From: Flintibacter faecis
Lineage (GTDB): Bacteria; Bacillota; Clostridia; Oscillospirales; Oscillospiraceae
NCBI RefSeq assembly: GCF_014287875.1
Contig: NZ_JACOPN010000007.1
Coordinates: forward strand, 62,001-126,000
Length of the DNA stretch: 64,000 nt
Reading direction: 5' to 3'
Under the pieces are notes generated by a model. It was not told the origin of the DNA. It worked only from the letters and a program-made list of their open reading frames with translations, and did not search any database. Made by a program: the position numbers and the translations under genes. Numbering within the stretch: position 1 is the stretch's first letter; each line of letters begins with the position of its first letter. Positions 32,765 through 41,450 of this stretch are shown here, one piece after another.

Positions 32765-33588
32765 CGACTTCTTTTATCCCCAAAACTCTGGAGGAGCTGG
32801 GCCGGGACCTGGCCCGGCTGCCCGAGGACAGCCTGATCCTGGCTGGGGGCACCGATCTGGTCATCCATATGCACAGCCGCCACATGCGGCCCCAGGCCCT
32901 GCTGTCCCTCAGCGACGTGGAGGAGCTGCGGCAGATCGTCATCACCCCGGAGCTTGCCAGCATCGGGGCCATGGCCACCATGGCCCAGGTGGTCGCCGCC
33001 ACCGATGGGCTGGAGGACCTGCAGGCCCTGGCCCACGCCGCCAGTGATGTGGGTTCCCCCCAGATCCGCAACAAGGGTACCATCGGCGGCAACGTGGCCA
33101 ACGCCTCCCCCGCCGCCGACCTGCCCCCTGTACTGTGGCTGCTGAACGCCCAGGTGGAGATCATGGGGCCCGGAGGTGCCACTCGGGTCATCCCCATACA
33201 GGAGCTGCCCACCGGCGCCAAACCCGCCACGATCCTGGCCCGGAACGAGGTGCTGGTCCGCTTTCTCATCGACCGCACCGCCCTGAAGGGCTGGCGCACC
33301 GTATTCTATAAACTGGGCCACCGCTCCCAAGTGACCATCTCCCGCATCGGCATGTCCATTGCCATCCTTCAGGACGAGTGCGGCATCATCCAGGATGCCC
33401 GGGTGATCGTAGGCGCTATCAAGCCTGTGCCCTACCGTCTGCCCGCCGCCGAAAACATCCTGCGGGGCAACCGCCCTGACCCAGAGCTGGGTCCCCGGCT
33501 GGGCGAGACCTTTAAGGGCAACACCCGCCGGGTGTATAAGGAGGAGGCCGCCAAGGGGGCCTTTGCCAATGCTCTGGCCCGTTTTTAA
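32761..33588 (+). CDS. Molybdenum-hydroxylase FAD-binding subunit
   Basis: 275 residues. FAD-binding PCMH-type signature LAGGTDLVIHMHSR, then TIGGNVANASPAADLPPVL and the CO_deh_flav_C-type C-terminus (YKLGHRSQVTISRIGMSIAI, VGAIKPVPYRLPAAE). There is no 4Fe-4S insertion of the kind found in 4-hydroxybenzoyl-CoA reductase, which supports the xanthine-dehydrogenase assignment. The ATGA overlap with the Fe-S subunit fixes the start at 32761. Confidence 0.93.
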   Translation: MTTSFIPKTLEELGRDLARLPEDSLILAGGTDLVIHMHSRHMRPQALLSLSDVEELRQIVITPELASIGAMATMAQVVAATDGLEDLQALAHAASDVGSPQIRNKGTIGGNVANASPAADLPPVLWLLNAQVEIMGPGGATRVIPIQELPTGAKPATILARNEVLVRFLIDRTALKGWRTVFYKLGHRSQVTISRIGMSIAILQDECGIIQDARVIVGAIKPVPYRLPAAENILRGNRPDPELGPRLGETFKGNTRRVYKEEAAKGAFANALARF

Positions 33589-33617
33589 ACAGAATCCTGT
33601 CCTCTTTCCAAACAGAA

Positions 33618-33651
33618 GCGGGGCGGACCGAATAACTTCGGTCCGCCCCGC
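33618..33651 (+). terminator. GC-rich hairpin after the molybdenum-hydroxylase operon
   Basis: GCGGGGCGGACCGAA, loop TAAC, TTCGGTCCGCCCCGC: 15-bp perfect stem, but no T-run. It may stop transcription or protect the mRNA 3' end. Confidence 0.45.
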
Positions 33652-33702
33652 GGTCTGTCCAGGCCGCCGCTTCAGCAGCGTGTTTTTCCCTGGACGCATG
33701 GT

Positions 33703-34713
33703 TTATTGATACTCTGCGTTTAGAAACATGGGTTTGATGGCAACGACCTCGTCGTATTCTTCCTGCGAAACTTCCACATCGGCATTCAGGGCTTTCAGAT
33801 CGGCTTTTACAACCTCAAGCGCCTGCTCCGCAGTCACGGCCCGCCCCTCTTCAATGACCCGCTGCATGCGGCGCAGCACGGCCGGGTGTGCGTAGCGGGC
33901 CGGCAGCGGAAAGTTTATGGCGGCGGAGAGATACCGCTGCATATTCTCCTGGGCCCGTGCATCATTTTCCATTACCGCAGTGCGGTTATTCCGCGCAGTG
34001 GGGAGCACACTGAAGCCGGCGAAGGTGAAGATGGCCGCCAGACCGAACAGGGTGAAATAGATCGCAAACGTGCCGCCGCGCAGGAAGGAGAGCACCCCAT
34101 AGACCAGCGCGGCAAAGCCGAGCAGTGTGATCGCCATGGCCGCCCAGCGATAGCTTCCGCTTGTACACTGGTAATTGCGGCGGCGCTTTGCGGCAGAACT
34201 CAGATGCTCTGCCAATTCAGGGCGCTGCTGGAGATAGTCGATCGCCCGATTCAGGGCCCGGACGGTCTTTTTCGCCGGTTCGCTCATTGGCGGGCGGTTT
34301 TTTCTCTCTGTCTCCCGGCGTATGCGCGCTTCCTCGATCCGCTTTTCAGCCGCCGCGCTCACGCAAGGGATATCAGGATATGTCTCGCGGACAACGGCCA
34401 AAAGTTCGTCGATCTGCGCCTCATACTTGAACTGAAACGCCTTTTCACGCCCGCCGTCAAACACAACGACCAGATAGGCCAGGGTGGCAAAAATACCTTT
34501 TCCCGAAAAGCCGCCCTTACTCATTGCAATGCGCTTGTAAACGCGGTCTACTGCGGAAAATGGGATATAGTAACGGCGGTCAAGGAAATAGCTGTTCAGA
34601 TAAAGCGCCTGCTTCCCAACCCCGCACGGGCCGATTTTCCGGCAGCGTTTTTTGTCCTCCGCAAGCGCCGCAGCTTCGATGCGCACCGCACTGAGCGGAT
34701 AAGGTCTCAACAT
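33703..34713 (-). CDS. Unrecognised membrane protein with PH-like N-terminus
   Basis: 336 residues, family not recognised. The N-terminal ~110 residues (YLNSYFLDRRYYIPFSAVDRVYKRI and LAYLVVVFDGGREKAFQFKYEAQID) look like a PH-type beta domain in which a membrane protein displays regulated strands; a charged helix follows; then two hydrophobic segments (AAMAITLLGFAALVYGVLSFL near residue 193 and FAIYFTLFGLAAIFTFAGFSVL) anchor it; the rest is helical and soluble. ATG follows GAGGTGACAGGAA. It lies 88 bases downstream of cstA on the same strand and may be co-transcribed. Function unknown. Its base composition is a little lower in GC than neighbours. Confidence 0.7.
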   Translation of the reverse strand: MLRPYPLSAVRIEAAALAEDKKRCRKIGPCGVGKQALYLNSYFLDRRYYIPFSAVDRVYKRIAMSKGGFSGKGIFATLAYLVVVFDGGREKAFQFKYEAQIDELLAVVRETYPDIPCVSAAAEKRIEEARIRRETERKNRPPMSEPAKKTVRALNRAIDYLQQRPELAEHLSSAAKRRRNYQCTSGSYRWAAMAITLLGFAALVYGVLSFLRGGTFAIYFTLFGLAAIFTFAGFSVLPTARNNRTAVMENDARAQENMQRYLSAAINFPLPARYAHPAVLRRMQRVIEEGRAVTAEQALEVVKADLKALNADVEVSQEEYDEVVAIKPMFLNAEYQ

Positions 34714-34740
34714 TTCCTGTCACCTCGATCGTAGACGATT

Positions 34741-34773
34741 ACAGCCGGCCGAACGGAGCGAACGGCCGGCTGT
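34741..34773. terminator. Symmetrical hairpin between cstA and the unknown membrane gene
   Basis: ACAGCCGGCCG, AACGGAGCGAA, CGGCCGGCTGT: perfect 11-bp arms. No T-run on either side, so termination is uncertain; it may set the ratio between the two genes. Confidence 0.4.
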
Positions 34774-34801
34774 AGATAGGATTCACATACTCATGACACG
34801 G

Positions 34802-36307
34802 TCAGGCAGCTTTTTGGGCAGCGTGCTTCTTGGTGGCGCGGATAAAGAGCGCCAGCAGCAGCGCCGCAAACAAAATGCCGATGGGATAGGCCAGCGCCGT
34901 GTTGTAGATCACAGCGCCGTCTGCGGTTTTGCTGTTGAGCAGCCCGCCCAGGCACTCCGGTGCCAGGATGAAATAGGTGCTGGAAACGGCGCTCATAAAC
35001 GTCGCCGGAACGGCAGCGATCCAATAGTTCTTCTTCTCGGTGAACAGATACATGGCTGCCGCCCACAGGACGATCATAGCCAGCGTCTGGTTCGTCCAGC
35101 TGAAGTAACGCCAGATCACGGTATAGTTGATAAAGCCGGTCGCATTGCCGATGCCCAAAATGGCACCCACGCCCAGGACCGGGATGCACAGCTTCAGGCG
35201 GTTTACATACGGGCCCTGATCGATGTGGAACCAGTCGGACAGGGTCAGGCGGGCGGAACGGAACGCCGTATCACCCGAGGTGATGGGGCAGATCACCACG
35301 CCGATCATGGCCAGGGCGATGCCCACACCGCCCATCGTCTTGGAGCAGACATCGTAGATCGCAGCGGACTGACCGCCTGCAAGCACTTCGGCCAGGCCGG
35401 TGTTCAGCCCGCCGGTGACCTCGTACAGCGCACAGCCTGCGGCCGCCCAGATCAGGGCGATGATGCCCTCTGCTACCATTGCGCCGTAGAACACAAAGTG
35501 CCCCTGCTTCTCATTTTTCAGGCAGCGAGCCATCAGCGGCGACTGGGTGGAGTGGAAGCCGGAAATAGCGCCGCACGCAACCGTGATGAACATAAAGCTC
35601 CAGATGGGGGTCCCGGACGGGTGCATGTTATACAGATGGGTCCAGATCTCCGGGATCGTGTAGTTCGGATTTGTATAGATGCCGATGATCACGCCCACCG
35701 CCATGATGATCAGGCACATACCAAACAGGGGGTATACCTTGCCGATGATCTTATCGATGGAGATGAAGGTCGCAATAAAGTAATACACCAGAATGAGGAT
35801 CAGCCAGAACAGCGTGGTGCACAGCAGGCCGGAGACCCCGCTGTTCTTACACAGCGTAACGATCAGGCCGGCGGGGCCCACTGCAAACACCGTGCCCACC
35901 ATGATCAGCAGCACCACCGAGAACACGCGCATCACATTCTGCATCGTGTGGCCCAGATATTTGCCCGTGACCTCTGCGATGGATGCGCCGTCGTTTCGCT
36001 CGCTGATCATGCCGGAGAAGTAATCATGTACACCGCCGGCAAGGATGGTACCAAAGGTGATCCACAGGAATACCACCGGCCCCCACAGCGCACCCTGAAG
36101 CGCGCCGAAGATCGGGCCAAGGCCTGCAATATTCAGCAGCTGCACCAGGAAGAGCTTCCACTGCGGCATGACAACATAATCGACCCCATCATTTATCCGC
36201 ACTGCCGGGGTCTCGCGGTCGTCAGGACCGAAGGTGTTGTCTACGATCTTACCATAGGTCAGATACCCGGCGATCAATAACAACAGACATAAAATAAAAC
36301 TGATCAT
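34802..36307 (-). CDS. cstA: Carbon starvation protein CstA family transporter
   Basis: 501 residues, some 13-14 membrane spans. CstA signatures: YGKIVDNTFGPDDRETPAVRINDGVDYV, MPQWKLFLVQLLNIAGLGPIFGALQGALWGP, GGVHDYFSGMISERNDGASIAE and SGFHSTQSPLMARCL. It is shorter than E. coli CstA (about 700 residues) but of the usual clostridial length. Relatives import pyruvate or peptides. ATG follows TTAGGAGGGAGCAGTAGT. TTGCAT-N16-CATAAT is upstream. Confidence 0.9.
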   Translation of the reverse strand: MISFILCLLLLIAGYLTYGKIVDNTFGPDDRETPAVRINDGVDYVVMPQWKLFLVQLLNIAGLGPIFGALQGALWGPVVFLWITFGTILAGGVHDYFSGMISERNDGASIAEVTGKYLGHTMQNVMRVFSVVLLIMVGTVFAVGPAGLIVTLCKNSGVSGLLCTTLFWLILILVYYFIATFISIDKIIGKVYPLFGMCLIIMAVGVIIGIYTNPNYTIPEIWTHLYNMHPSGTPIWSFMFITVACGAISGFHSTQSPLMARCLKNEKQGHFVFYGAMVAEGIIALIWAAAGCALYEVTGGLNTGLAEVLAGGQSAAIYDVCSKTMGGVGIALAMIGVVICPITSGDTAFRSARLTLSDWFHIDQGPYVNRLKLCIPVLGVGAILGIGNATGFINYTVIWRYFSWTNQTLAMIVLWAAAMYLFTEKKNYWIAAVPATFMSAVSSTYFILAPECLGGLLNSKTADGAVIYNTALAYPIGILFAALLLALFIRATKKHAAQKAA

Positions 36308-36371
36308 ACTACTGCTCCCTCCTAAAAATTCCGAAAATCCTCACACAAACTTTCCCTTTTCGGCATCTTCT

Positions 36372-36399
36372 ATTATGAACATCTGCATCCAAAATGCAA
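36372..36399 (-). promoter_or_regulatory. Sigma-A-type promoter for cstA
   Basis: Minus strand TTGCAT, 16-base spacer, CATAAT, 65 bases upstream of the ATG. Confidence 0.5.
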
Positions 36400-36434
36400 G
36401 GAGAACATGCAGCAATTTTCAACAATCTTTCGCA

Positions 36435-36478
36435 TAAAAACAGCGGTGCGTTCTGTCAAGATGGAACTGCACCGCTGT
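36435..36478 (-). terminator. Rho-independent terminator after fakA
   Basis: Minus strand ACAGCGGTGC...GCACCGCTGT followed by TTTTTATG. It closes the Asp23-fakA operon. Confidence 0.88.
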
Positions 36479-36489
36479 CTCTCCGCCTG

Positions 36490-38190
36490 TCACTCCGCCG
36501 AGATCATATAGTAGTACACGGGCTGGCCGCCGGGGAGGAGGCTGACCTCCGCGTTGGGGCAGGCGGCGGCAAAGATGGCCTCGGCCTTTTGCCCCTGCTC
36601 CTCGGTGACATCCTCGCCATAGAAGATAGAGATGAACTCCGCGCTCTGGTGGGTGTCAGACCGGGCCAGCCGGTCCAGCAGGGCATCCAGGTCCTGGTCG
36701 GTGCCGAAGAGCTGGTGCTCCTCCAGGGCCAGATAGTCCCCCTGGTGGATGGCAAAGCCGTCGAAGTCGGAGTCCCGGGCGGCATAGGTGATCTCGCTGG
36801 TGCGCACCTTTTGGAATGCCTCGGTCATGGCAGCGGTGTTCACTTCCTCCTCCGCCTCCGGGTCGGCCACCAGCATGGCGGCCACGCCCTGGGGCACCGT
36901 TTTGGTGGGCAGGATGACCACCTTTTTGTCCTCGCACAGGGGGACGCACTGCTGGGCGGCCATGATGATATTCTTGTTATTGGGCAGGATATAGACGATC
37001 TCCGCCGGGGTGGCCTCCACCGCCTTGAGGATGTCCTCGGTGGAGGGGTTCATGGTCTGGCCGCCTCCCACCAGGCCGTCCACACCCAGGTCCCGGAACA
37101 CGTCCTCCAGGCCCCGGCCGGCACACACGGCCACATAGCCGAACTTCTTCTCCGGCGCGGCCTTGACAGGCTGCCGGGCAGTCTCGCCCCGCTCCAGCTC
37201 CTCCTCGATGGCGGCCAGGTCGTCGGTGCTCTGGACATGCTTGCCCGCGGCCAGGTCGTCGGCCTGGGTGCGCATGTTCTCGATCTTGGCCAGCTCCAGG
37301 GTGCCGTATTTCTGGGACTCGGTGAGGGCCTGGCCGGGGATGTTGGTGTGGACGTGGACCTTAAAGGCCTCGTCGTCCTCGCCGATGACCAGGCTGTCGC
37401 CGATGCTGTTGAGGTAGCGGCGCAGGGGCTCCAGGTCCACATCGGCGGCCTTTTTCCGCACGATATACACCGTGTCAAAGGCGAAGGTGATCTCCTCGGC
37501 GGCCATCATCTCAAAGTCGGCCTTGTCGGCGGGGGCGGACTGCTCCTCCTCGGTCTCGGGCATGGGCTTGCCCTGCAGCTCGTCCAGCATACCCTGCAGA
37601 ATGACCAAAAAGCCCTTGCCGCCGGCATCCACCACCCCCGCCTTTTTCAGCACGGGGTTCTGGTCGATGGTGTGGTCCAGGGCAGCGGAGCCCTCTTCAA
37701 TGGCGGCCTGGAGGACAGATTCCAGGTCAGCGTTCTCCCGGGCGGCTCCGGCGGCCCGGGCGGCGGCCATGCGGGAGACGGTGAGGATGGTGCCCTCAGC
37801 AGGCTTCATCACCGCCTTATAGGCGGCGGCCACGCCAAAGTCCAGGGCCATGGCCAGGTCGGCCCCGTCCATGGTGGTCTTGTCCCGCACCGCCTTGGCA
37901 AAGCCGCGGAACAGCAGGGACAGGATGACGCCGGAATTGCCCCGGGCTCCCCGCAGCAGGGCGGAGGCGGCGGCGTTGGCCGCCTGGCCCACCCCATCAT
38001 ACTGCTTTTTCTTCATGTCCTGGGCGGCGGCCCCGATGGTCAGGGTCATGTTGGTGCCCGTATCTCCGTCAGGGACGGGGAACACATTCAGGTCGTTGAT
38101 GGCCTGCTTCTGGGCATTGATGGCGGCGTAAGCGTGGATGACCGCTCGCTGAAATGCCGCCGCGTCTATCGTCTGAATCATAGTTGGCAT
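36490..38190 (-). CDS. fakA: Fatty acid kinase catalytic subunit FakA (DAK2-domain, YloV family)
   Basis: 566 residues. N-terminal DAK2 (DhaL-like) ATP/Mg domain: LNVFPVPDGDTGTNMTLT, ARGNSGVILSLLFRGFA, DAGGKGFLVILQG; middle domain with HVHTNIPGQAL; C-terminal DegV-like domain (FGYVAVCAGRGLEDVFRDLG, GGGQTMNPSTEDIL, ILPNNKNIIMAA). This is the FakA (YloV) layout. It phosphorylates fatty acids presented by DegV/FakB proteins such as the one at 4331-5212. ATG follows GAAAGGAACA. The Asp23 gene lies immediately upstream, as in B. subtilis yloU-yloV. Confidence 0.93.
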   Translation of the reverse strand: MPTMIQTIDAAAFQRAVIHAYAAINAQKQAINDLNVFPVPDGDTGTNMTLTIGAAAQDMKKKQYDGVGQAANAAASALLRGARGNSGVILSLLFRGFAKAVRDKTTMDGADLAMALDFGVAAAYKAVMKPAEGTILTVSRMAAARAAGAARENADLESVLQAAIEEGSAALDHTIDQNPVLKKAGVVDAGGKGFLVILQGMLDELQGKPMPETEEEQSAPADKADFEMMAAEEITFAFDTVYIVRKKAADVDLEPLRRYLNSIGDSLVIGEDDEAFKVHVHTNIPGQALTESQKYGTLELAKIENMRTQADDLAAGKHVQSTDDLAAIEEELERGETARQPVKAAPEKKFGYVAVCAGRGLEDVFRDLGVDGLVGGGQTMNPSTEDILKAVEATPAEIVYILPNNKNIIMAAQQCVPLCEDKKVVILPTKTVPQGVAAMLVADPEAEEEVNTAAMTEAFQKVRTSEITYAARDSDFDGFAIHQGDYLALEEHQLFGTDQDLDALLDRLARSDTHQSAEFISIFYGEDVTEEQGQKAEAIFAAACPNAEVSLLPGGQPVYYYMISAE

Positions 38191-38209
38191 TGTTCCTTTC
38201 TACGGATGG

Positions 38210-38557
38210 TTAAAACCGCACGGAGTCCACATATACGTCCACCGTGGACACGTCCACCCCGGTGGTGCTGCTGACCACATAGCGGACCTGGCTCATGATG
38301 GAGTGGCACACCGCTGTCAGGTTCACGCCGTTTTCCACGATAATGTGCAGCTCGATGGCCACGGTGCCGTCGTCGTTATAATAAACCTTCACGCCCTTGG
38401 CCATGGATTCCCGCTTGAGAAGATGGACCAGTCCGTCGGTGGTGGAGCGGACCGCCATGCCCTTCACGCCATAGCAGTTGGTGGCGGCGCTGCCGGTGAC
38501 GGCGGTGAACACCTCGCTGCTGATGCGGATCTCGCCCAAATCGTTTTGCAGTTTCAT
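38210..38557 (-). CDS. Asp23/Gls24 family protein (YloU-like)
   Basis: 115 residues, one Asp23 domain: NDLGEIRISSEVFTAVTGSAATNCYGVKGMA, then GVKVYYNDDGTVAIELHIIVENGVNL and VRYVVSSTTGVDVSTVDVYVDSVRF. Members coat the inner membrane or respond to envelope stress. The gene precedes fakA with 19 bases between, the conserved Firmicutes yloU-yloV order. ATG follows GGAAGGTATCGACCT-type sequence with AAGGAAGG. Confidence 0.92.
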   Translation of the reverse strand: MKLQNDLGEIRISSEVFTAVTGSAATNCYGVKGMAVRSTTDGLVHLLKRESMAKGVKVYYNDDGTVAIELHIIVENGVNLTAVCHSIMSQVRYVVSSTTGVDVSTVDVYVDSVRF

Positions 38558-38612
38558 AGGTCGATACCTTCCTTTCGCTGAGGATGGGAAACTTCACAGA
38601 TATACAGCTTAT

Positions 38613-38641
38613 ATTTTATTCGATTCTCTGGAAAAAAACAA
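38613..38641 (-). promoter_or_regulatory. Sigma-A-type promoter for the Asp23-fakA operon
   Basis: Minus strand TTGTTT, 17-base spacer, TAAAAT; start of transcription would lie ~45 bases before the Asp23 ATG. Confidence 0.6.
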
Positions 38642-38724
38642 GCATTATTATTGGCCTGTCTCACGGCCAGTTTCGGGGCGGACCGCCGCCGGAAAAATTC
38701 ATGGATATTTCATGGATATTTTAT

Positions 38725-38753
38725 TTTTCAAACCCGTCCGCCTGTGCTATAAT
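38725..38753 (+). promoter_or_regulatory. Sigma-A-type promoter for zapA
   Basis: TTTTCA, 17-base spacer, perfect TATAAT at 38748-38753. Confidence 0.65.
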
Positions 38754-38819
38754 ATGGGGTAAAGTTGGGCAAATCTGCCCTTTGCGAAACCGAGGATATC
38801 TGACAGGGAGGGAAACCTG

Positions 38820-39131
38820 ATGAAAAATAAAGTGGTCGTGACCATCGCCGACCGGGACTATACCATGGTGGCCGTGGAGGACGAGAACTATGTGCGCAAG
38901 TGTGCCCAGCACGTGGACCAGCAGCTGCGGGAGATCGCCAACAGCCGCATCTCCCAGGCGGACGCCGCCGTGCTGGCGGCCATGAACATCGCCGACCAGT
39001 ATTTCCGGGAGCAGGATGCGGCGGAGAACCTGCGCCGCCAGATCAAGGATAACCTGGAGGAGGTCAACCAGCTGAAAATGGAGCTGTCCGAGGCCAAGCG
39101 GGAGATCTTCAAGCTGCAGAACCGGAAGTAA
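38820..39131 (+). CDS. zapA: Cell division protein ZapA
   Basis: 103 residues. N-terminal beta region KNKVVVTIADRDYTMVAVEDENYVRKCAQHVDQQLREI and a C-terminal coiled coil (ENLRRQIKDNLEEVNQLKMELSEAKREIFKLQ) are the ZapA layout. It bundles FtsZ filaments at the division ring. ATG follows CAGGGAGGGAAACCTG. The U32 gene begins 75 bases downstream; the same neighbours occur in other clostridia. Confidence 0.88.
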   Translation: MKNKVVVTIADRDYTMVAVEDENYVRKCAQHVDQQLREIANSRISQADAAVLAAMNIADQYFREQDAAENLRRQIKDNLEEVNQLKMELSEAKREIFKLQNRK

Positions 39132-39206
39132 GCCGGGAAAATACGGGCCGGGCAGACCGGAAAGGGACCGGTACGCCCAAAACGGCCCCGGGGAGGAACA
39201 GAAAAC

Positions 39207-41291
39207 ATGCTGGAGCTATTAGCCCCTGCCGGCTCCATGGAGTCGATCACCGCCGCCGTTCAAAACGGAGCGGACGCGGTCTATTTTGGATACGGAGATT
39301 TCAACGCCCGCCGCAATGCGAAGAACTTCTCAGAGGAGGAGGCTGCGGCGGCGGTTTCTTATTGCCATCTGCGGGGGTGCAGGGTCCATCTGACCCTGAA
39401 CACCCTGCTCACCGACCGGGAGCTGGCCGGAGCCGCCGAAGTGGCGGCCCACGCCAGCGCCATCGGCGTGGATGCGGTCATCGTCCAGGACCTGGGCGTG
39501 ATGCGCATGCTGCGCCAGACGGTCCCCGATCTGCCCATCCACGCCTCCACCCAGATGACCATCCACTCGTTGGACGGGGTAAAGCGGTGCGCCGACCTGG
39601 GGGCCAGCCGGGTGGTGCTGTCCCGGGAGCTGTCCCGGGATCAGATCGAATCCATCTGCCAGCGCTCCCCCATCGAGATCGAGGTATTCGGCCACGGGGC
39701 CCTGTGCATGTGCTACTCCGGCCAGTGCTTCTTCTCCTCCGTCATCGGGGGACGCAGCGGCAACCGGGGGCTGTGCGCCCAGCCCTGCCGCCTGAAATAC
39801 GGCTGGGGGAACCGGGCGGACAGCTATCCCCTGTCCCTGAAGGATGCCTCTCTGGCGGGACATCTGAAGGAACTGCAGGACATGGGCGTGGCCTGCTTAA
39901 AGCTGGAGGGCCGGATGAAGCGGCCCGAGTATGTGGCCATCGTCACCGGCATCTACTCCCGGGCCCTGCGGGAAAACCGGGAACCCACGCCGGAGGAGCT
40001 GGAGCAGCTGGAGCAGGCCTTCTCCCGCCAGGGCTTTACCCAGGGCTATTACCTGGACCGGAAGGGGCCGGACATGTTCGGCGTGCGCCAGGAGGGGAAA
40101 GAGCCCCGGGAGCTGTATGCCCAGGCCCGGGCCACCTATGAGAACGGGGAGCACCGGAAGGAGCCCGTGCGCATGTACGCCATGATCCGCCCGGACCAGC
40201 CCGCCCAGGTGGCGGTGGAGGACCGGGAGGGCCATGTGGCCCGGGTGGAGGGCCCGGTGCCCGAACCGGCCCGGAACGTGCCCCTCACCCGGGAGAAGGT
40301 GGAGGGCCAGCTCTCCCGCACCGGCGGCACCCCCTTCGCCTGCGAGATGACCGCCGCCCGGGTGGAGGAGGGACTGTCCCTCCCCCTGTCCGCCCTGAAC
40401 GATCTGCGCCGCCAGGCCCTGGCCGCCTTGAGCGAGCAGCGGGTCGCTCCGCCGGAGCGGCGGGTCCTGCCCTTCCATACGGGGGTGCGGTATGAAAATC
40501 CCAAGCAGCCCCCCTGTCTCACCCTGTCCGTCAGCGGTGCGGAACAGGTGACCGACGAGCTGCTGCAGGCCGGGCCCGCCCGGATCTATCTCCCCGCCGA
40601 CGTGGGGGCGGCCCACCCGGAGGTGGTGGAGCGCTGCCAAAAGGCCGGCGTGGAGCCCGCCGTCCTCCTGCCCCGCATCTGCTGGGACCGGGAGCGGGAC
40701 ACTTTGGCCGGCCAGCTGGCCGCCTTGAAAGAGCGGGGCGTGAACGTCGCCCTGGCCGGGACGCTGGGCGTGGCTCAGCAGGCCACGGAGCTCGGCTTCA
40801 CGGTTTGGGGCGACTACGGCCTGGGGGTGTACAACAGCCAGAGCCTGAAGGAGCTGAAACGCCTGGGCTTTGCCGGGGCTACCGCCTCCTTCGAGCTGAA
40901 GCTGGCCCAGATCCGGGACCTGTCCAAGGCGGTGTCCATGGAGCTCATCGCCTATGGCCGCCTGCCCCTGATGATCACAGAGAACTGCATCGTCTATAAC
41001 CACGCCGGCCAGCACGTCTGCGGCGACGGGCTGCGCCTGGTGGACCGGAAGGGGGCCCGTTTCCCCGTGGTCAAGGCCTGGGGCTGCCGGAACGAGATCC
41101 TCAACGCCAAGACCCTGTTTCTGGCGGACAAGTCCGGCGACTACGCCCGATTGGGTCTGTGGGGGGCCCGGCTGGTGTTCACCACCGAGAGCCCGGAGGA
41201 CTGCGTGCGCATCCTCCGCCGCTATCAGGGCCAGCGGGGCTGGCAGCCCGGCGACTATACCCGGGGGCTGTATTACCGGGATGTGGAATAA
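39207..41291 (+). CDS. U32 family peptidase-like RNA-modification protein
   Basis: 694 residues. N-terminal U32 domain: LELLAPAGSMESITAAVQNGADAVYFG, FGHGALCMCYSGQCFFSS, GNRGLCAQPCRLKYG, CLKLEGRMKRPEYVA; the four Cys in CMCYSGQC and CAQPC are the presumed Fe-S ligands. A long C-terminal part fits the DUF3656 / second U32-like half (VWGDYGLGVYNSQSLKELKRLGF, MITENCIVYNH). Characterised members (RlhA, TrhP) hydroxylate rRNA or tRNA; protease activity is doubtful. ATG follows GGGGAGGAACAGAAAAC. Confidence 0.9.
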   Translation: MLELLAPAGSMESITAAVQNGADAVYFGYGDFNARRNAKNFSEEEAAAAVSYCHLRGCRVHLTLNTLLTDRELAGAAEVAAHASAIGVDAVIVQDLGVMRMLRQTVPDLPIHASTQMTIHSLDGVKRCADLGASRVVLSRELSRDQIESICQRSPIEIEVFGHGALCMCYSGQCFFSSVIGGRSGNRGLCAQPCRLKYGWGNRADSYPLSLKDASLAGHLKELQDMGVACLKLEGRMKRPEYVAIVTGIYSRALRENREPTPEELEQLEQAFSRQGFTQGYYLDRKGPDMFGVRQEGKEPRELYAQARATYENGEHRKEPVRMYAMIRPDQPAQVAVEDREGHVARVEGPVPEPARNVPLTREKVEGQLSRTGGTPFACEMTAARVEEGLSLPLSALNDLRRQALAALSEQRVAPPERRVLPFHTGVRYENPKQPPCLTLSVSGAEQVTDELLQAGPARIYLPADVGAAHPEVVERCQKAGVEPAVLLPRICWDRERDTLAGQLAALKERGVNVALAGTLGVAQQATELGFTVWGDYGLGVYNSQSLKELKRLGFAGATASFELKLAQIRDLSKAVSMELIAYGRLPLMITENCIVYNHAGQHVCGDGLRLVDRKGARFPVVKAWGCRNEILNAKTLFLADKSGDYARLGLWGARLVFTTESPEDCVRILRRYQGQRGWQPGDYTRGLYYRDVE

Positions 41292-41318
41292 GAAACGGGC
41301 AAATTCCCGTTCAACGCC

Positions 41319-41420
41319 GTAGGGGCGGACCTCTGTGTCCGCCCGCGATGACCGGTGCACCACCGATACCCACCCTCATCCGCCCCCTGCGGGGGCACCT
41401 TCCCCCTGGGAGGGGGAAGG
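41319..41420. repeat. Two extragenic hairpin repeats between the U32 gene and dut
   Basis: GGGGCGGAC...GTCCGCCC (41322-41344) and CCTTCCCCCTGGGAGGGGGAAGG (41398-41420; 10-bp arms) are imperfect or perfect hairpins. The second and its left flank resemble a block at 44019-44075 (CCTTCCCCTCGGGGGAAGGTGG), pointing to a dispersed family. An upstream small hairpin AACGGG / CCCGTT lies right after the U32 stop. Confidence 0.55.
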
Positions 41421-41450
41421 CTAATTTCAAATCAAAGCGAGGACAACGAC

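Noticed and set aside
33618..33651. True intrinsic terminator after the Mo-hydroxylase operon
   Set aside because: Strong stem but no T-run; listed with low confidence only.
41355..41450. Longer dut reading through the intergenic repeat
   Set aside because: No ribosome binding site; dUTPase domain begins at the ATG at 41451.
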